From Strobilurus pachycystidiatus (Eukaryota; Basidiomycota; Agaricomycetes; Agaricales; Physalacriaceae), in the NCBI GenBank assembly GCA_019915135.1, contig JAHLMK010000010.1, positions 1,488,001 through 1,552,000 of the forward strand: DNA of 64,000 nucleotides. The letters run 5' to 3'. Positions 22,533 to 33,906 of this stretch are shown here, piece after piece. The notes beneath the pieces were generated by a model that made no database searches, was not told where the DNA came from, and was given only the letters and a program-made list of their open reading frames with translations. How positions within the stretch are numbered: the stretch's first letter is position 1; every line of letters begins with the position of its first letter. Both the position numbers and the translations under genes were made by a program.

Positions 22533-23605
22533 CTATGAGCCAAAGTATGCCGGCAATACATGCTTTGCGACGTTGAACCCCAAGAGTGATATTATGTACG
22601 CCGTGAAGAGTGGTAGAAGCGGTGAGAGGAGGAGCTCCGAGCGCACGAGGAAGGGTAGGGCGTTGAGTCCCAGATATATACCATAGGTATATTGTGCGAA
22701 CCTAGACAAACCGATGGTCAGACCAGGCAATTACGGCAAAGGTGGGCTTGACATACGCAGCGAGATATAGTGTGTTGCCGACCCAGAGGCAGACCCAATT
22801 ATCCTTTAGCACGACTGGGAGGAGGAAGAGTTGGGCGAGGTAGAGTGCGAGATACAGAGGGAAAAAGGCGTTGGTGTGGACATCAAAAGCGTACGCCCAT
22901 TCTACGGAGGAATCTGCGGGCGTGGAGTGTGTAGGCGGAGCAAGAAGAAGCCGATTCGACGTGAACCTGGCCGGTCATGAGTACGAAAAATCGTCGTAAT
23001 GAGGGAGCATGCAGGCGTACCATAACAGCGTGGCGATGATGAACCCCGTGAGCAGGTAGTCTCGCAGAATCATGAACAGCGCAAGCTTGATGGTGTCCAG
23101 AAAGCTGTACGAATACACGATGGACCAAGCTACGGCAGAGACTGCGGAAGGGTAAGTCAACAGCATGCATGCACGGCGAACAGGGATCCGCACCGGAGAG
23201 ACAGGCGCCAATAAGCACGAGAATGGCGGGATCGTCGCGTGCCCACGTATTTTTAGTTTCTGGGCCGACTCGTCAGGCATCGCGGCCGACGGCGGAGGGA
23301 GACAGGCAACATACGCTTGTGGAAATAGACGTTCCGGTACCTGCTCGACACGTCAGGCGTCGGGATAACGCGGCGTTGGGGCACTCACACTCGTTTCGGG
23401 GCCAAGCAGAGGTATGTCAGCTGCCACGCAGCGAGCTCAAAGTCCTGCACGACGGGATGAGCGAGTATCCGGGCCCAATTGCCAGGCAGGTACGCACCAT
23501 TTGGTGGAAGCGATGCAGGCGGCGGAAGATGATAGGGACGCGATGCGACAGCGAGGTCGGCGGGCGGGAGGCGGCGGCGCCATTGCTGTAGGTGGGCAGT
23601 TCCAT
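22533..23605 (-). CDS. UNC50: UNC-50 family Golgi membrane protein
   Basis: Homologue of animal UNC-50 and yeast GMH1, multi-pass proteins of the Golgi linked to Arf-GEF function and receptor trafficking. Exons starting MELPTYSNG join to give IIFRRLHRFHQM, DFELAAWQLTYLCLAPKRVY, RNVYFHKQTKNTWARDDPA, several membrane helices (LALFMILRDYLLTGFIIATL; LALYLAQLFLLPVVL), VEWAYAFDVHTNAFFPLYLA and the terminal YGIYLGLNALPFLVRSELL block, ending KHVLPAYFGS. These are the diagnostic blocks of the family in the right order, and the length (about 260 residues) is normal. Introns are short; those near 23000 and 23200 are needed to restore WARDDPA and the helices. It is divergent from the WW-domain gene, with 212 bases between start codons. 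Confidence 0.9.
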
Positions 23606-23817
23606 GTCGCCGTCTTGTGGGCGCCGGGCCAGACGACGATGAGCAGGCGCCAGTGTAGGAGGAAGCGGAGACGAAATTCGGCAGACCGTGCCGCATGCAA
23701 TTCGTGGGAGCGTGACAGGTGAGCTGACCAACCAGTCGTCACCCATTGTGTGATCCAGGCTTCTTTCCCTTTTAACGCCACTAATTGTCGGGCACGCTAC
23801 TCTCTGCTACACCCGCC
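23606..23817. promoter_or_regulatory. Short bidirectional promoter region between the UNC-50 and WW-domain genes
   Basis: Only 212 bases separate the two divergent start codons, so both promoters must overlap or share elements. No clear TATA box is visible. Confidence 0.5.
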
Positions 23818-26800
23818 ATGGACGAAGAAGAAGTTGACTGGGAGGTCGACGAAGAACAGAGCGCACGGCGGGCGTCGATGTACGCTGCGGCTGGCGGGGG
23901 GGACGAGGGCGACGTTGACGACGACGCCGTCTCCCTTGGCCCAGACGACGACGACCCCGACTATTACCTCCAGGACAAAGGCGCGTGCGCTGACGACCGC
24001 GGCACGGGTGCCACTACGCCGCTCTCGCAGATGGGCCCGTCGACGCCGCGCCAGTCAGACACCGCCCTCCCTTCACAGCCCCGCGAGAACTCATCGACAA
24101 ATGGTGGCGCCACAGCGTCTCCCCAGCGCTCCTTGTCGCAAAAAGGCATCCATGGACTCCCTCCGAAACCGCCTGCCGCCGTGTCATACAACGCACTCCG
24201 CTCGTCGAAGCTCACCACGACGAGCGCGATGGCGCGCGCGCCCCCAAGCCATCCGAAAACCAAGTCCGTCTCAGGTAACTCTTCCTCGGGGAAACCGCTT
24301 TCTTCTGCAGATGAGCCTTCTCTTCCACCGGGCTGGCAAATTCGTACAGCGCAGTCGCAGCAAGGCGCCATCTATTACTACAACACTTCGACTCATGTCA
24401 CCCAGTGGGATCGTCCGGTGCGCTTTACTTGTCCCTGTAAAATAATGCCAAGATGATTGACCATTGATTCAGACTATGCCGTCCATTGCCCTTCCCCCTC
24501 CACCTCTCGACGATGACGATAGACATTACAGGCCGGATCATCCTCCAGATCGCCCTCGTCCCGCAGATAAGCGCGGTCGCCCAAGCCGTGATGTTTGGTA
24601 TGGCGATTACGCTACTTCGCAAACTGAGGCTCTTCCCGCTTCCCGTACTCGTGGTCGCTCCCCACATTCTTCACCGCAGCGTCCGCGAGGCGGGGAATCT
24701 CGTTCTGGTCGCAGCCATCGCAGTGGCGGTTCAAAACAAGCTCCTGCTAACTATGATAGGAATGCCAGCGCTCCCAGGGATAGCCGCAGCGTCTCGCCTG
24801 CACCGCGCCGTTGGGGCGACGAACCTGCTCCTCACCTCAATCCACCTCAAACATCTCGCAAACTTCCTCGTCAACAGTCGTACCCAGAACCTATGTCCAG
24901 CGGCCCTGAGCGCGACAGTGACTTGGGTCGCTCTGGCCAGGGAGCGTCCCGAGGCCGCCGTGATCGTGATCGCGATCCTTCCCCGCCGCAGGAGCCAAAA
25001 CTCTCCAGTACGTTAATCCACATCCTGCCATCCCCGTCCGTCCGCACATACTGCGCCCTTGCACGAGAGCGCCTAAATGATGCTTGCACTATTGGCGCTC
25101 TCGTGTCTTGCGCACGCTACCCGGTCCCATTTCCCCTCCTCTCCCTCTGCCGATATAAGGACGCTCGCTCATCATGGACTCTCTTCTCCCCTTTCACCTT
25201 TACTCCATCCTGTACCACTCCCTCATGTATTCATCCTACCCTTTCCCGTCTTTTTCTTTTGCAGTATTCGGATCACCTCCCGGAAGGGTCTTAATCGAAA
25301 AGGACAAGATCGACCGAGCCACTCCTGTAGGAGGAGCCTACCCAGCGCCTTCGCTGCGTCCACAAGAGGCTGAAGCAGCAGCTGGTGGTAGTCGGCGTCG
25401 AGCATCGCGATTCGGTCCGCCAGCGCCTGGCGGTGACATCGTCATGGCAGATCCAGCGTCTGGACCAGAGACCCCATCTCCTGTTATCGAATCAAGCCAA
25501 TTACCTTCAGCGGATCCCCAACAGCCCTCCGACTCGCGTACGTTCCCTACCGGTCGACGTATGGTGCGCTGTCTTACATGCATCCTCTATAGGGCCACCT
25601 CCACGAAAACGCGTTCCTCTTCCTCCACAACATACTCGTTTCCGCGAAGCTTCCCGAGGAGGCGACTTGTCTTCTGATGGTGCTCCAGTTCTTGTTCCGG
25701 CTCCTGCTCCAGTTTCAGCGCCCACCCCCATACGTACTCTCGTTGTAGCGCCTCCAGCTTCGATGGACATTGACTCCCCAGGTCTACCAACCATTCCTAG
25801 CGGGCCCAGAAGCAGCCGAGCGACGAGGAGAGGTAATCCGGCTGACCGACCGAAGGAGTATGGGCCGAGTGGTACGGAAGCACCGATTCCGGGTGATACT
25901 GGGGATGTACCTACGCAACCCAGGGCGATGCAGAGGGAACCGGCAAGGAGATCCCCCAATCCGCCTGCAGGCCCTTCAAATCGGCATCAACCGTTGATGT
26001 ACCATCCCATGGAACGAACACAGGTGTGATTCTTTTCTTTCTCCTCTCTCGCCGTAGAGTATGATGCTAATTCGCTATATAGGGCCGTCAGCCGAGGGGA
26101 CGTGGTGGTGACTTTGTTGGTTCGGGGACGAATAATACGCCTATAGGTGCCAGGAAGACCGGGACGCCTACTGGTTCTGCTGAAGAACCCCCGAGGAGGT
26201 GGGCGAAGGAGTTGGACTCGGTGACGTCTTCGAATCCGCCTCCTCCACCGCCACCACCCCAAGCACCCGAAGAACAGCGGTCGAGGAACAAGGGTAAAGG
26301 AAGGCGTGATGGCGGTACTGGTCTGGCTGATACTTTTGAGCGCGACGTGAGGCAAAATGCTTTTTTTTGTCATCTTTGTTGATGCCCTTTTAGGCTCCAC
26401 CGCATTCGGCTATGCGTGCAGATGCGATTGAGGCCGAGGCTCATAAGAAGGCTGAGGTATATCTCCCATTTCTCAGCCTTATCTTGACAAAACTCAATGC
26501 CAATTCATAGTTCTATGGCCCGCCCAAAATTGACGATGGTTACTACTCGGATGTGCCTGAAAAGTCGACCCGGTGGTCCAATGAGCGCAATAATGACCGT
26601 GCTTACGCGCCTCGCGGCAGAGAGCCATCACCCCACTCTGCTCGTCCCGACAATAGAGACAAGGACTCGCGGTCGTCTCGCTTCGATTACGAACCTCTGT
26701 CAACTACAGGGTTCTCGCCACCTCTCAAGTCACCGCCTCGGAGTTTCGCATCGCCGGCTTGGGACAGTGCTCCATTGCCGGAGATGAAGAGGGCTCAGTC

Positions 26801-27326
26801 ACCACCACCACAATCGAACCGTCGTCGGTACGGTTCACCGCCATGGGGTAGCGCCAACAGCGTGAGGCGTGTTCAAAATCGCGATCAGCGACACCCGCCA
26901 AAGTACGGCAACACAAACCTCCCCGCGCCTGCACCGCCAGCTATTCGTTTCGACCTCACCGCATCGGCCAATGATGCACCGAAGGGTCAGTCGCGGTCGG
27001 ACAGCCCTGTAGAGCGACGTGGTATCCCCCTTCCGCCTGACCTTCCCAGCAAACCTACGGGTCTGCCGTCGAATTGGGTTGCTGAGGCTGACAGGGACGA
27101 GGGTGGGAGGCGGCCAGAAATGCTGCCGAGGGGCGCGTCGTTGCTTGACCGTATGGGCGCGCGGGGAGAGGGTGGTAATGGGGCGGGCGGTCTTGGGAAG
27201 CGTGACAGGGAGAGAGATGATGATGGCGAAGGACACGAGGATGGGAAGCGGAGGAGAAGGCCTGGTGGTGGCAAGTCAAGACGAAGTGGTGGGGGTGGAC
27301 GAAACCCGCCTAGGATATCAGCATAG
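23818..27326 (+). CDS. Large disordered WW-domain protein, Arg/Ser/Pro-rich
   Basis: Seven exons (23818-24420, 24473-25007, 25265-25537, 25593-26023, 26083-26346, 26394-26456, 26511-27326) join in frame to 994 residues. The N-terminus is acidic (MDEEEVDWEVDEEQ). A canonical WW domain at about residues 173-204 starts LPPGWQIRT, has the YYYN core, and ends at THVTQWDRP; the first intron cuts just after it. The rest is disordered: RS/RD and RRR stretches, PPPP runs, a conserved-looking GASLLDRMGARG near residue 935, and a basic tail (GKRRRRPGGGKSRRSGGGGR). WW domains bind Pro-rich ligands; with the RS-like and RGG-like regions a nuclear or RNA-processing role is plausible but inferred. The closest ortholog is not recognised. 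Confidence 0.85.
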
Positions 27327-28206
27327 TCGTACTGAAGCTGATCATTCTTCTGGTCGTTAGTGTACATATTCTTCCAATAGGGACAAAGTATCAATCTCGC
27401 TATCTGTTTTTTGTTGTGTAATTATCGGGGTTTTTGCGTCATTGGAAGAGGAGGCTAAGTGAAGCTAGTGGACAAGACGTTGCCGCCTCATTGTTTTCGC
27501 ATCATCGTTTCGTTTCTCCACCCAAGGTCTGCTGTGAAATTCACGCGGTCATGCCTGCGCGGCAACAGCGCTGATAACAGCCACATTCTATGAAGGCTCT
27601 GGGTCTTTCAGTCACAACAACTCAACTACCAGATATAGTACATAAGGTGATTCGTGAATGCGGTGAGGCTGACGCGTTGAATAGGGGCGTTCTTCAAGTC
27701 AAGAGTCATCTTCCGTTATGATATATTAATAGAGACGATCATTAATACTCAGTACTCAGGACTGAATAAGGATCAGCGGCTGCGTCAAGAGCTGGCAGTG
27801 CTCGAGCAGTCTAGGACACCGCGGCGGAGCTCGCTCACTCGCGCGAAGTTCAAATGAGAAACAATATAAGTCTTGGTGGTTGACCTTTGCCTAGTGAATT
27901 GTGCAAGTCATATACCTCCTGTTGGAACGCCGATACAGCTCTTGTCGGAGACTCGTCGTCGAGTCAGAGAATGTGGCGCATCAGATGCACGAGGCATGTT
28001 CGAGACCGCACACCATGCCATCGATCTCATAGAGCGCCTATCGATTTGATAGGCGGCAATTTTCTTATTTTGCGGTGCTGTAGCATCCAGCACAATGTGA
28101 GAGAAGGACATAACCGTGTTGTGTCTCGCGTACATCTGATTCCGTACGACCACATACCCAGATCCTAGGGTGGACTCTGGGTCAATGATCAGCGCTTTCA
28201 TTTGTG
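27327..28206. other. Intergenic stretch without a supported gene
   Basis: 3' region of the WW gene and promoter of the next small gene. Short frames at 27887-28168 and 27908-28255 overlap on opposite strands and show no features. Confidence 0.45.
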
Positions 28207-28212
28207 TATAAA
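28207..28212 (+). promoter_or_regulatory. TATA box of the small Ser-rich gene
   Basis: A perfect TATAAA lies 95 bases upstream of the ATG at 28302. Confidence 0.45.
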
Positions 28213-28301
28213 GAACAGACATTCTGGTCCCCCAACAGCATAACCTACAATCCAACTCTCCTCTCAGGCAATTATATCAATACTCCACACTCCCGCCAAC
28301 C

Positions 28302-28553
28302 ATGTCGAACTCCGACTCCTCCAGTTCATCCGGCAGCAGCAGTGGTGGTTCGAGCCAGCCGACACCTGCCTCTTCCCCCCCAACCAGCGTCCCAAACACC
28401 GCCTCGTCCGGAGGCTTCTCCTTTCTATCCGACTTTCCCGATGTCCCAGGTAGTGGTAGCCTGTCTGGTCAGCATACTAGGGCAGCCTCGTCCCCAAATG
28501 CGAGGCCGCCACAGAGTCCAGCCCACAACAAAGCAAGCAAGAGCCAGGGGTAG
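28302..28553 (+). CDS. Small Ser-rich hypothetical protein
   Basis: Intronless 83-codon frame starting MSNSDSSSSSGSSSGG, with an excellent start context (CAACCATG) and a TATAAA box at normal distance. It is low in complexity (Ser, Pro, Gly), with a short hydrophobic/acidic motif GGFSFLSDFPDVPGSG in the middle and a basic end (NKASKSQG). There is no signal peptide or membrane segment. Function unknown. The promoter and start context are the main support, since low-complexity frames can arise by chance. Confidence 0.5.
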   Translation: MSNSDSSSSSGSSSGGSSQPTPASSPPTSVPNTASSGGFSFLSDFPDVPGSGSLSGQHTRAASSPNARPPQSPAHNKASKSQG

Positions 28554-29662
28554 AAGGTCGGTTGAACTGTGAACGGTCTATCTGGGATCGATTGATTACT
28601 GATAAAGTAGCCCGCAGGTTGCGCAACGGTCGTCCTAGATTTCTGAGACCCATGATCCCTATGCCGTGTCTTTCTATTTCTGCTGTCATTTCCTCATATC
28701 TCATAGTCCATCTCTCTCGGCTCTTGTTGTATTGATGATACTTACACTGCTCGGTGCATAAGTACATAGGTAGTACCTACATAAGCTTACCTTTTTACCT
28801 TGAATATACATCTACATTCCATGTAGCATGGCGTTGCACCTCAACGTATATCAAAGCTCTCCGGAGTCCCTGGTAGCCACAATCAGTAGGGAGCTACCAT
28901 CGTCTCAAAAAAACCAAACCGCAAGTACCTGACACGCAAAAACACGCAGCGAAACGCTCCCAGTTGGGCATTGTGCACTCCTAGGAATCTGCTCGTCGAT
29001 TCCACGCTCCCGCCCTCCACACCGACTACTGTCACACTATAGCTAGCCCCAGGGTGACTCAGGTCGTCTCAAAATTCAAATGCACTGAGTGTCTACCACT
29101 CCCAAAACCCGCACACAGCGGTAAGGCGCCGAGACTGCGGATGACAGTCCCGACGTCTTGATCATCGACTCATCAGCTCAGGCGCCCCTGGTCCCGAGGT
29201 TGGTAACTGCATGTGATGCTCTACATAAACAGCTGCCATCGTGAGGTGCGCTCTTGTCCCGGGTTCTAGCTGGAAGAGTGCATAGACCTCATTGTTTCTC
29301 CCTATTTCCTTGGTACAGGACGTGCATTAGGACCCCGGACAACCGACGAAAATGTCAGATCCGCTGTGCGGAAGAAAAATCAGTAATTGGTCCGTGCCGA
29401 GTATGAATGAATGAATGAAAGTACCGGATGCTGTATCGTGGCGACGTAATTGGGAGCCTTGAGGTGACCACTTGAGATCAGAACTTCCCAGACAGTCACG
29501 ACAGGAGCACACACTACGTACTGAAGCTTGAAGGTTCCTGTCGACCATCGTAAATGAAACAAAAATGGCCACGTATCAATAATATTAATTAATAACAACC
29601 ATCATGATGCTTACGTCACCACCACAGCACTCTTCTGAATCTCTGCACTGACACTGACAGTG
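28554..29662. other. Intergenic stretch without a supported gene
   Basis: No supported coding sequence. A short GAATGAATGAAT microsatellite lies near 29405. Minus-strand frames at 29327-29598 overlap one another in different frames. Confidence 0.45.
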
Positions 29663-31080
29663 ATGATTGCAAAAACGCTGGATGACTGGCGTAGTGCTTT
29701 CCAAAAGGTCGCTGTGTCTGGCTTCGAGTCCGGCGTGCATTGCACTACTTTCCAACCGAATTCTGGTCACGCTTCGGAGGATAGACATGTGGTCCTAGAG
29801 TGGCTCCTCGAAGGCCGTTCTTTTCTTTTTCTTGGGATATTTGATGGTCAGGACTTCTCAGCGAAACCCACATTCAATTAAAATACGATTTAGGACACAA
29901 TGGACCGTGGGCTTCTGACTACGTCTCTCGTCGCCTTCCCGAGCTCGTTAAGGAAGAACTGCGTGGCGTCTTACATCGCTACCGCCGCAAAAATCGTCCA
30001 GCTGTTATAGCACGGGTTGAGCAAGTCCTGAAGCACAGCATCGTTCGATTAGACGAGGAAATAGGTCGCGCTGTCACCGACCTTTGCCCTGATCCCTCGA
30101 ATCTAACCGACGCCGAGGCGCAGGCCATGCTCGATGATCATATCGACTCAATGCGGCGAGCATTTGCTGGAAGTACTGTTGCGGTAGCCCTCCTAGATAA
30201 TGCGCACGATGATTTGTGGGTTGCAAGCGTAGGCGATTCGACGGTCGGTGAGTGACAGTGCTTGGCAGTTTCGGTTCTGACCTCAAGTGGATTATTGATC
30301 TCAGCCCTTACGTTCGCCGAGGATGATCAACTTGGTCAAGGAGAGCGTCTTCTGAACCACCACAGTGCCAGCGGTAAAACGGACATGCAAGCCTATGCTG
30401 TTCTCAGCCTGAAGCATATGGGGGAGCCGAATATCTTTCGGAATGACCGTCTCATCGGGGTCTACCAGATGTACCGCGGTACGAGTATTCGTGCGAGTTT
30501 GTGATACCTTATGTCTAATATCATTATGACAATAGCCCTGGGTGACTTTGCCGCAAAGCTACCAACAGAGTACTCGAAGAAATTCTTCTTCCGCATTCCT
30601 TCTTCGCTTTCTGAAGAAGGTCGTGAATCTATCTTGAAGTATAACCTCAGACCGCCATACATGGGCAACAAGCCACATGTCCGTCACATCGACCTGACCG
30701 CAGATATTCGCAGGAGGAACCCAGCACTTGTCCTGTTCTCCGACGGTGTCGACCTCTTGACGCGATTCGAAACCTTCTATGCCAGCGGTGGAGTTGGTAG
30801 CAATGAGCTGGAGGCTGCCTCCGTTGTGGGCAGCCTTCTCGGAGACCGAGTGAACAGTGACGACCTGCGCTCGATTCTTGGTCACCACGTAGAGGCTGGC
30901 TGGATGGGTGAGGGCGCCAACAAGGCCACGGAGCTCCTGGGAAATCTCGTCGGTGGTACATCCCTCTCAAAATGGGAGATTTACATGGGACCGGCTGTTA
31001 ATAAGAAGCGGTGGAACGAGGATTACTACGTTGATGACACGACAATTCTGCTTTACAACCTGCGTAAGGTTACTTCGTAA
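29663..31080 (+). CDS. PP2C-family protein phosphatase
   Basis: Metal-dependent Ser/Thr phosphatase of the PPM/PP2C type, similar to the pyruvate-dehydrogenase-phosphatase-like branch common in fungi. Four exons read SGHASEDRHVVLEW (first metal Asp), LFLGIFDG joined to HNGPWASDYV (the FDGHxG motif, split by the intron at 29847-29892), AFAGSTVAVALLD, DDLWVASVGDSTV, YRALGDFAAKLP, ALVLFSDGVDLLTRF (metal Asp) and YYVDDTTILLYNLR (terminal DDxT). All metal-binding positions are present. The ATG at 29663 opens MIAKTLDDW; a further upstream exon with a targeting peptide is possible and would decide whether the enzyme is mitochondrial. The middle intron ends at CTCAG before LTFAEDDQLG, where the fit is least certain. 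Confidence 0.82.
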
Positions 31081-31363
31081 GTTTGGTAATAGCTGTTCGT
31101 CGTAGAGATGTCTTCACAAAGAGTATATCGTATTCAACAATTTCAGCTCATAGGAGGAGCCTGATGCCTGCTTTATAAACACTTTCAAGGGCCTATTGGC
31201 ATCCTGATACATGTGACAGAGGTCTTACATTCTGTACTGCGTACAATTCACTACATCAAAGGACTAATAGGTATAAAACACATTAGCTTGTATCTAAAAG
31301 CGAAAATGACCATGACTGAATCCAAACCTCATAACGGAGTCAACTGTTCGTTGTAAATCGGGT

Positions 31364-32278
31364 TCAGGCAGTAACCATCCGCAAAACCCCTGCGGAATAG
31401 TCGACCATCAATCCTCTGAAAAGGACTTTACCCATCAGATAATCGACTCTCTTGACGCCCTGTGCCCTCTCCGAAGACGCCAAATGGCCCGGTAACGCCC
31501 TGCATCTGCGGTTGTACGCTCTACTAACGTCCCTCTGCGCTACAGATTCCAACCTCCCCCAATCCTCATGCGCGATCTGGAAATGCAAGAACTGGTACAG
31601 CCACCTGAGGACGTCACCCAGGCTGATGGCGCGGGTGCCGTCACCGATGTGCATCGGCCAGTCCCGCAGCCTGTCGTGGACGATTCGCATGCCGAAGCAA
31701 GGGGGGTGAGTAGCGGGGGAGGTGAGCTCTTGGGCTGAGATGGGGATACGTGTGCCCATCGTGTCAACGAGACGCAAGGGGTTAAACGCGTTCATGGAGA
31801 GGTCGAACCAGAAGTCGGATCGGGGGCGCATCCCGTCCAGCCAAGGGTGCAGTTGCATCGGTTGTTGTTGGGGAACGGTCATTGGTTGGTAGATGTTGTA
31901 GATAGAGGCAGGATAGGCTTGATTCTGTGCGTAGCCAGAATAGGCTGGCTCCTGTGCGTAGCCGCCTATTCCACCGAGCGGCATCATCTGCTGGGATGGA
32001 GAGAGGGAGAAGGGTGTATCGAGGCCGGCGAACGAGACGCGGCGGGCTCGCCAGCCTGTCGTAGAGTCGTAAGTGATGTCGTTGGCGAGTTGGGGAGGGG
32101 TTCCAGGAAGTGGGACGGTGTTTGTGTACGGCGATGGAGTACCAGGATAGAGATAAGGGCTTGGGGGTAGGAAAGGCGAGTTCTGCTGGTAGCTAGCGAA
32201 CGGGTCCTGATACGGTTGTTGGGGGTAGAAAAGGTTGAGCGGCTCGCTCTTCGGTGTGTACACAAAGGCGCCAGACAT
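31364..32278 (-). CDS. DUF6699-type basidiomycete protein, second copy
   Basis: Intronless 304-codon gene starting MSGAFVYTPKSEPLNLF. Residues 1-140 are rich in Pro, Gln, Tyr and Ser. The DUF6699 domain follows: LHPWLDGMRPRSDFWFDLS, ELTSPATHPPCFGMRIVHD, ISLGDVLRWLYQFLHFQIAH, VSRAYNRRC, then RVDYLMGKVLFRGLMVD. The last three blocks are the most typical of the family. The ATG is true and well placed. A paralogue lies at 16822-17619 on the same strand, too far away and too different to be a recent tandem copy. The molecular function of the domain is not known. Confidence 0.82.
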   Translation of the reverse strand: MSGAFVYTPKSEPLNLFYPQQPYQDPFASYQQNSPFLPPSPYLYPGTPSPYTNTVPLPGTPPQLANDITYDSTTGWRARRVSFAGLDTPFSLSPSQQMMPLGGIGGYAQEPAYSGYAQNQAYPASIYNIYQPMTVPQQQPMQLHPWLDGMRPRSDFWFDLSMNAFNPLRLVDTMGTRIPISAQELTSPATHPPCFGMRIVHDRLRDWPMHIGDGTRAISLGDVLRWLYQFLHFQIAHEDWGRLESVAQRDVSRAYNRRCRALPGHLASSERAQGVKRVDYLMGKVLFRGLMVDYSAGVLRMVTA

Positions 32279-33906
32279 TATGAGAAGACTAGAAGAGATA
32301 TTGGATAGTGATGATAGTGGGAGTAGAGAGCTGATATGCTTCGAGGTGCCTATATGCGGAGAGCTGTGCCTAAGTAAGGACGACGGTGTTTGAAAATGTC
32401 AGAGTTCACCGTTATACAGATACGTCCGATATAGTATGTGTGTGTCCTAGAGCAGCTGCGACCGAGAGTCCACTGTCACTGCAGCGTCAGACTTCTGCTA
32501 TATGCTCTACTGACTCGTCCGGAGTGTTATGGATGGCGGACCCGCAGGAGGCAAGCCCCGGAAGAGATAGAAATCTAAGAGCAAGGAACGCGTCAACATG
32601 GTTGGAATAGAACGATGGAATGTGTTGGATTACCAGCTAGACTGTTAGGCGCCGGGTGTGGAATTCGCGGAATCAGCGGCTGCTGGGCGATTTGTCCAGA
32701 GTCGCGCTAAGATCTGCAACCCACAGCGCGAATGCGATGCAAATACGGATGGTGATGATAGGATGCGCTTTGGCTTAGCTGTGACGGTTGATAAAGGACG
32801 CGATCGAAATCAGGAAGAAGACTCGGGTGGACCGTGCGAATCTGCGATGTCCGCCAATCATACGGACTGTATGTCAGCAAATTGATGCGGCAATGATGCC
32901 TATCAACGTACCTCAAGCATGCATCACGATGTTCTTCGTGTTTCCTTCACGAAGCCGAGCGATATCAGGACATGAGTGGCTCCAGAGCATACGAGGGCCG
33001 CCGATATGACTTTCCTGATACTCTGGATGAGTCGACGCTCGGCCTTGCGCTCTAGTCACAATGCCGTGTGGTGGCGGCATTGAATCTAAGGCGGTGAATG
33101 GCATGCTCTGATCTCAAACTTGTGCACTCCGGGCAGCATCCGGATGGCGCGGAAGATGGCGATCTGCAGGAGAGAAAAACAAGCCGTTCGTCATGGAGCC
33201 GGCGCGCCAGAGCGGGGCCACCTGCCAGGCGCTTCGCCGATGGTATGAGTCTGCCCTTCAGTGTCGCAGAATTCTGACTTTGATAGTGATCGGCACCTTT
33301 TTCCGTTTCCTAAGTTGCTATAGTCATTGGCACGCATACCCCAGGGGCGCGGATGTCTGGGCGCTGTGCGAGCATATAAGAATCAAGACCAGGCCATTCA
33401 AGCAGTATACTAATAGCAGCCCACTCGTTATGGTCTGCTGACTCTGCTCCTGGGCCACCCTGTCTGCTCGGTCCACAACGGTGTTTCGGATCTCTTGCCG
33501 CCTCGTGAAGTAGGTCACAACAATCCACATCCTTCTTTCATAGGCCTTCATTATGATGCAAATCGGAATTTGGCGAAGCGTCGAGCGAGTATGCGTGACC
33601 TCCATCTTCATCCGCTACCTCTCACTCCGAAATCGGTAGCTATTCTCCTCCATAACTGCCGGACATCAACGTTCGATGATTCAACGATGAACATTCAGCT
33701 TGGTGCCGAAATTCTGGACCGGATTAAGCGCTCATTGACTTCACCGGGTCCATTTTCATCGGACATAACACTATTAACAGTCTCGCTTGCCAGGGTACCA
33801 TCACATTCAGACGCGCCAGTTTCAGTATGACGCTCCATTTGACAGGGACGGCAAGACGCGACAATATTAAAAGGGCGTCGTGTGTCTTCTGCGTTTGTTC
33901 GCTCCC
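32279..33906. other. Intergenic stretch without a supported gene
   Basis: 1.6 kb between the DUF6699 gene and the multicopper oxidase. The right end carries an AT-rich TATA-like stretch (ATATTAAAAG near 33863) about 40 bases before the oxidase ATG. Frames elsewhere are short and featureless. Confidence 0.45.

Noticed and set aside
23964..24371. 135-codon minus-strand open frame
   Set aside because: Shadow of exon 1 of the WW-domain gene, whose plus-strand reading has a clear domain.
24486..25016. 176-codon hydrophobic plus-strand frame resembling a membrane protein
   Set aside because: It overlaps exon 2 of the WW-domain gene in another frame; the Arg/Ser-rich frame joins to the neighbouring exons while this one does not.
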